A stretch of DNA of 64,000 bases, from assembly GCA_903886275.1 (NCBI GenBank), contig CAISLN010000040.1, forward strand, positions 107,849 through 171,848. The letters are read 5' to 3'. The notes under the pieces are model-generated. The model was not told the origin of the DNA. It made no database searches and saw nothing but the letters and a program-made list of their open reading frames with translations. The DNA comes from an uncultured beta proteobacterium (GTDB lineage: Bacteria; Pseudomonadota; Gammaproteobacteria; Burkholderiales; Burkholderiaceae_C). Shown one piece after another: positions 63,450-64,000 of the stretch (position 1 is its first letter; the number at the start of each line of letters is the position of its first letter). The position numbers were made by a program, and so were the translations under genes.

Positions 63450-63863
63450 ATGGTTACAAAAAAAACACGCGCCGTAAAACTGGTTCAAGAAATCAGCAAA
63501 ACATCCGAATTAGATGGTCAGCTTCCAGTTAGGCCAAGGGCATTGGTCTTCGTTAGCCATGATTCCCGTGACGCCGACATAGCTGAAGCATTTGCGAATC
63601 TACTTTCGGATGTGAGTGCAGGCACATTAAAGTCGTTTCGGTCTTCAGACAAAAAGGGAAACTCAGGAATTGAATTCGGCGCAGAGTGGTACACGTCAAT
63701 CATGTCACAACTTGAGGATGCAACAGATGTGGTTGCGCTACTCACCGCACGGAGCATTGATCGGCCATGGATTCTCTATGAAGCAGGTGTCGCAAAGGGA
63801 AAACTGGAAACCACGGTACTTGGACTAGCGCTCGGTGTACCCTTGGATAAGGTGAGTACTTAG
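63450..63863 (+). CDS. TIR-domain protein, 3' end lost at an insertion junction
   Basis: The 137-residue frame contains a classical TIR domain: ALVFVSHDSRDADIAEAFANLL, SGIEFGAEWYTSIM and VVALLTARSIDRPWILYEAG, with Glu111 as the probable NADase glutamate. It differs from the ThsB-like protein at 62109. Family members continue well past LALGVPLDKVS; here a TAG appears two codons on, at the very base where GGACTTACGCAAAA, an insertion-sequence-like end, begins. The gene is therefore probably truncated. AAGGA precedes the ATG, 40 bases after the SLATT stop. Confidence 0.8.
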   Translation: MVTKKTRAVKLVQEISKTSELDGQLPVRPRALVFVSHDSRDADIAEAFANLLSDVSAGTLKSFRSSDKKGNSGIEFGAEWYTSIMSQLEDATDVVALLTARSIDRPWILYEAGVAKGKLETTVLGLALGVPLDKVST

Positions 63864-63879
63864 GACTTACGCAAAAAGC

Positions 63880-63910
63880 TTCAAAATTTCCACATTGTGA
63901 AAATTTTGAA
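63880..63910. promoter_or_regulatory. Subterminal hairpin of the probable insertion sequence
   Basis: TTCAAAATTT (63880-63889) pairs with AAATTTTGAA (63901-63910), with an inner CAC/GTG stem and an ATT loop. It lies just before the candidate transposase start, where it could block read-through transcription or hide the ribosome site. Confidence 0.6.
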
Positions 63911-63921
63911 CTTGTACCTTC

Positions 63922-64000
63922 ATGCAAAAGCGAACCGCGCAGCTGGACTTCGAAGCTCCTGCCTCAAGTAACCTGACATCAGCTCATGCTTTATCTGATA
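63922..64000 (+). CDS. Possible transposase N terminus (runs off the window)
   Basis: An ATG at 63922 opens a frame (MQKRTAQLDFEAPASSNLTS) that stays open to the window edge, 26 codons. Its position inside a probable insertion sequence suggests a transposase. I do not recognise the family from so few residues. Confidence 0.4.
   Translation, partial: MQKRTAQLDFEAPASSNLTSAHALSD

Larger units (their letters stand above)
63863..64000 (+). mobile_element. Probable insertion-sequence left end (continues beyond the window)
   Basis: From 63863 the sequence GGACTTACGCAAAAAGCTTC has the look of an insertion-sequence terminus and abruptly ends the TIR gene. A strong hairpin (63880-63910) and a new reading frame starting at 63922 follow. 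The other end, the terminal repeat and the target duplication lie outside the window, so the family cannot be fixed. Confidence 0.6.

Overview
The window looks like a chromosomal segment of a betaproteobacterium of the order Burkholderiales, most like the Comamonadaceae (Rhodoferax/Polaromonas-type). This rests on the GC-rich coding sequence, a type 2 ArgC, a DUF3717-DUF1289 fusion, a TctDE-type two-component pair, a topoisomerase III ending in a SWIB domain, and GC-rich dispersed repeats of the CGGGAATGACGGG and GCCCCCCGAGGGGGC kinds. The assignment is an inference from gene content, not from a marker-gene comparison.

Bases 1-12900 hold housekeeping and envelope genes: the 5' end of an indolepyruvate ferredoxin oxidoreductase-like gene, a repeat-rich gap, a D-serine-dehydratase-like PLP enzyme, cheV, mltA, a nitrilase-family amidase coupled to yhdP, divergent glnE, and rfaE2. 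After a degenerate HD-GYP-like gene, bases 14402-21376 form a tight eight-gene operon around a cyclopropane-fatty-acid-synthase-type methyltransferase (FAD oxidase, DUF1365, CFA, CHASE-type chalcone-isomerase-like, MFS, DUF3833 lipoprotein, SDR, NTF2-like). It is preceded by two palindromic motifs and looks like a membrane-lipid modification unit. Bases 21417-27866 carry yaeQ-purB, a GST, DUF3717-DUF1289, a TerC-family membrane protein with a leader hairpin, a small membrane protein, an M48 protease and moaC.

Bases 27840-43142 are almost all on the minus strand. A type IV pilin gene with a recognisable sigma-54 promoter and a terminator is followed by two PglL-type O-oligosaccharyltransferases, one AT-rich and next to the pilin, with an AAA/DUF4143 ATPase between them. 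Upstream lies a GAF-GspE secretion ATPase coupled to a metallo-beta-lactamase-fold hydrolase, then an FHA protein, a PP2C phosphatase and a CHASE2-type Ser/Thr kinase gene that has lost its catalytic core. sucCD follows. Bases 43345-54147 are core genes: argC, recX-recA (SOS-like box upstream), a MarR regulator, a TctDE-like two-component system behind a perfect 24-bp palindrome, a SPOR protein, birA, a SET-domain methyltransferase, and topB.

The right end (54401-64000) is a defence island. A type I restriction-modification operon (hsdR, hsdM, a DUF1016/PDDEXK nuclease gene placed between hsdM and hsdS, hsdS) is followed by a sharply AT-richer cassette. The cassette encodes a ThsB-like TIR protein translationally coupled to a four-helix SLATT membrane protein, then a second, different TIR protein whose 3' end has been cut off by what looks like an insertion sequence running out of the window. 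The TIR-SLATT-TIR cassette is the best candidate here for an undescribed anti-phage system.
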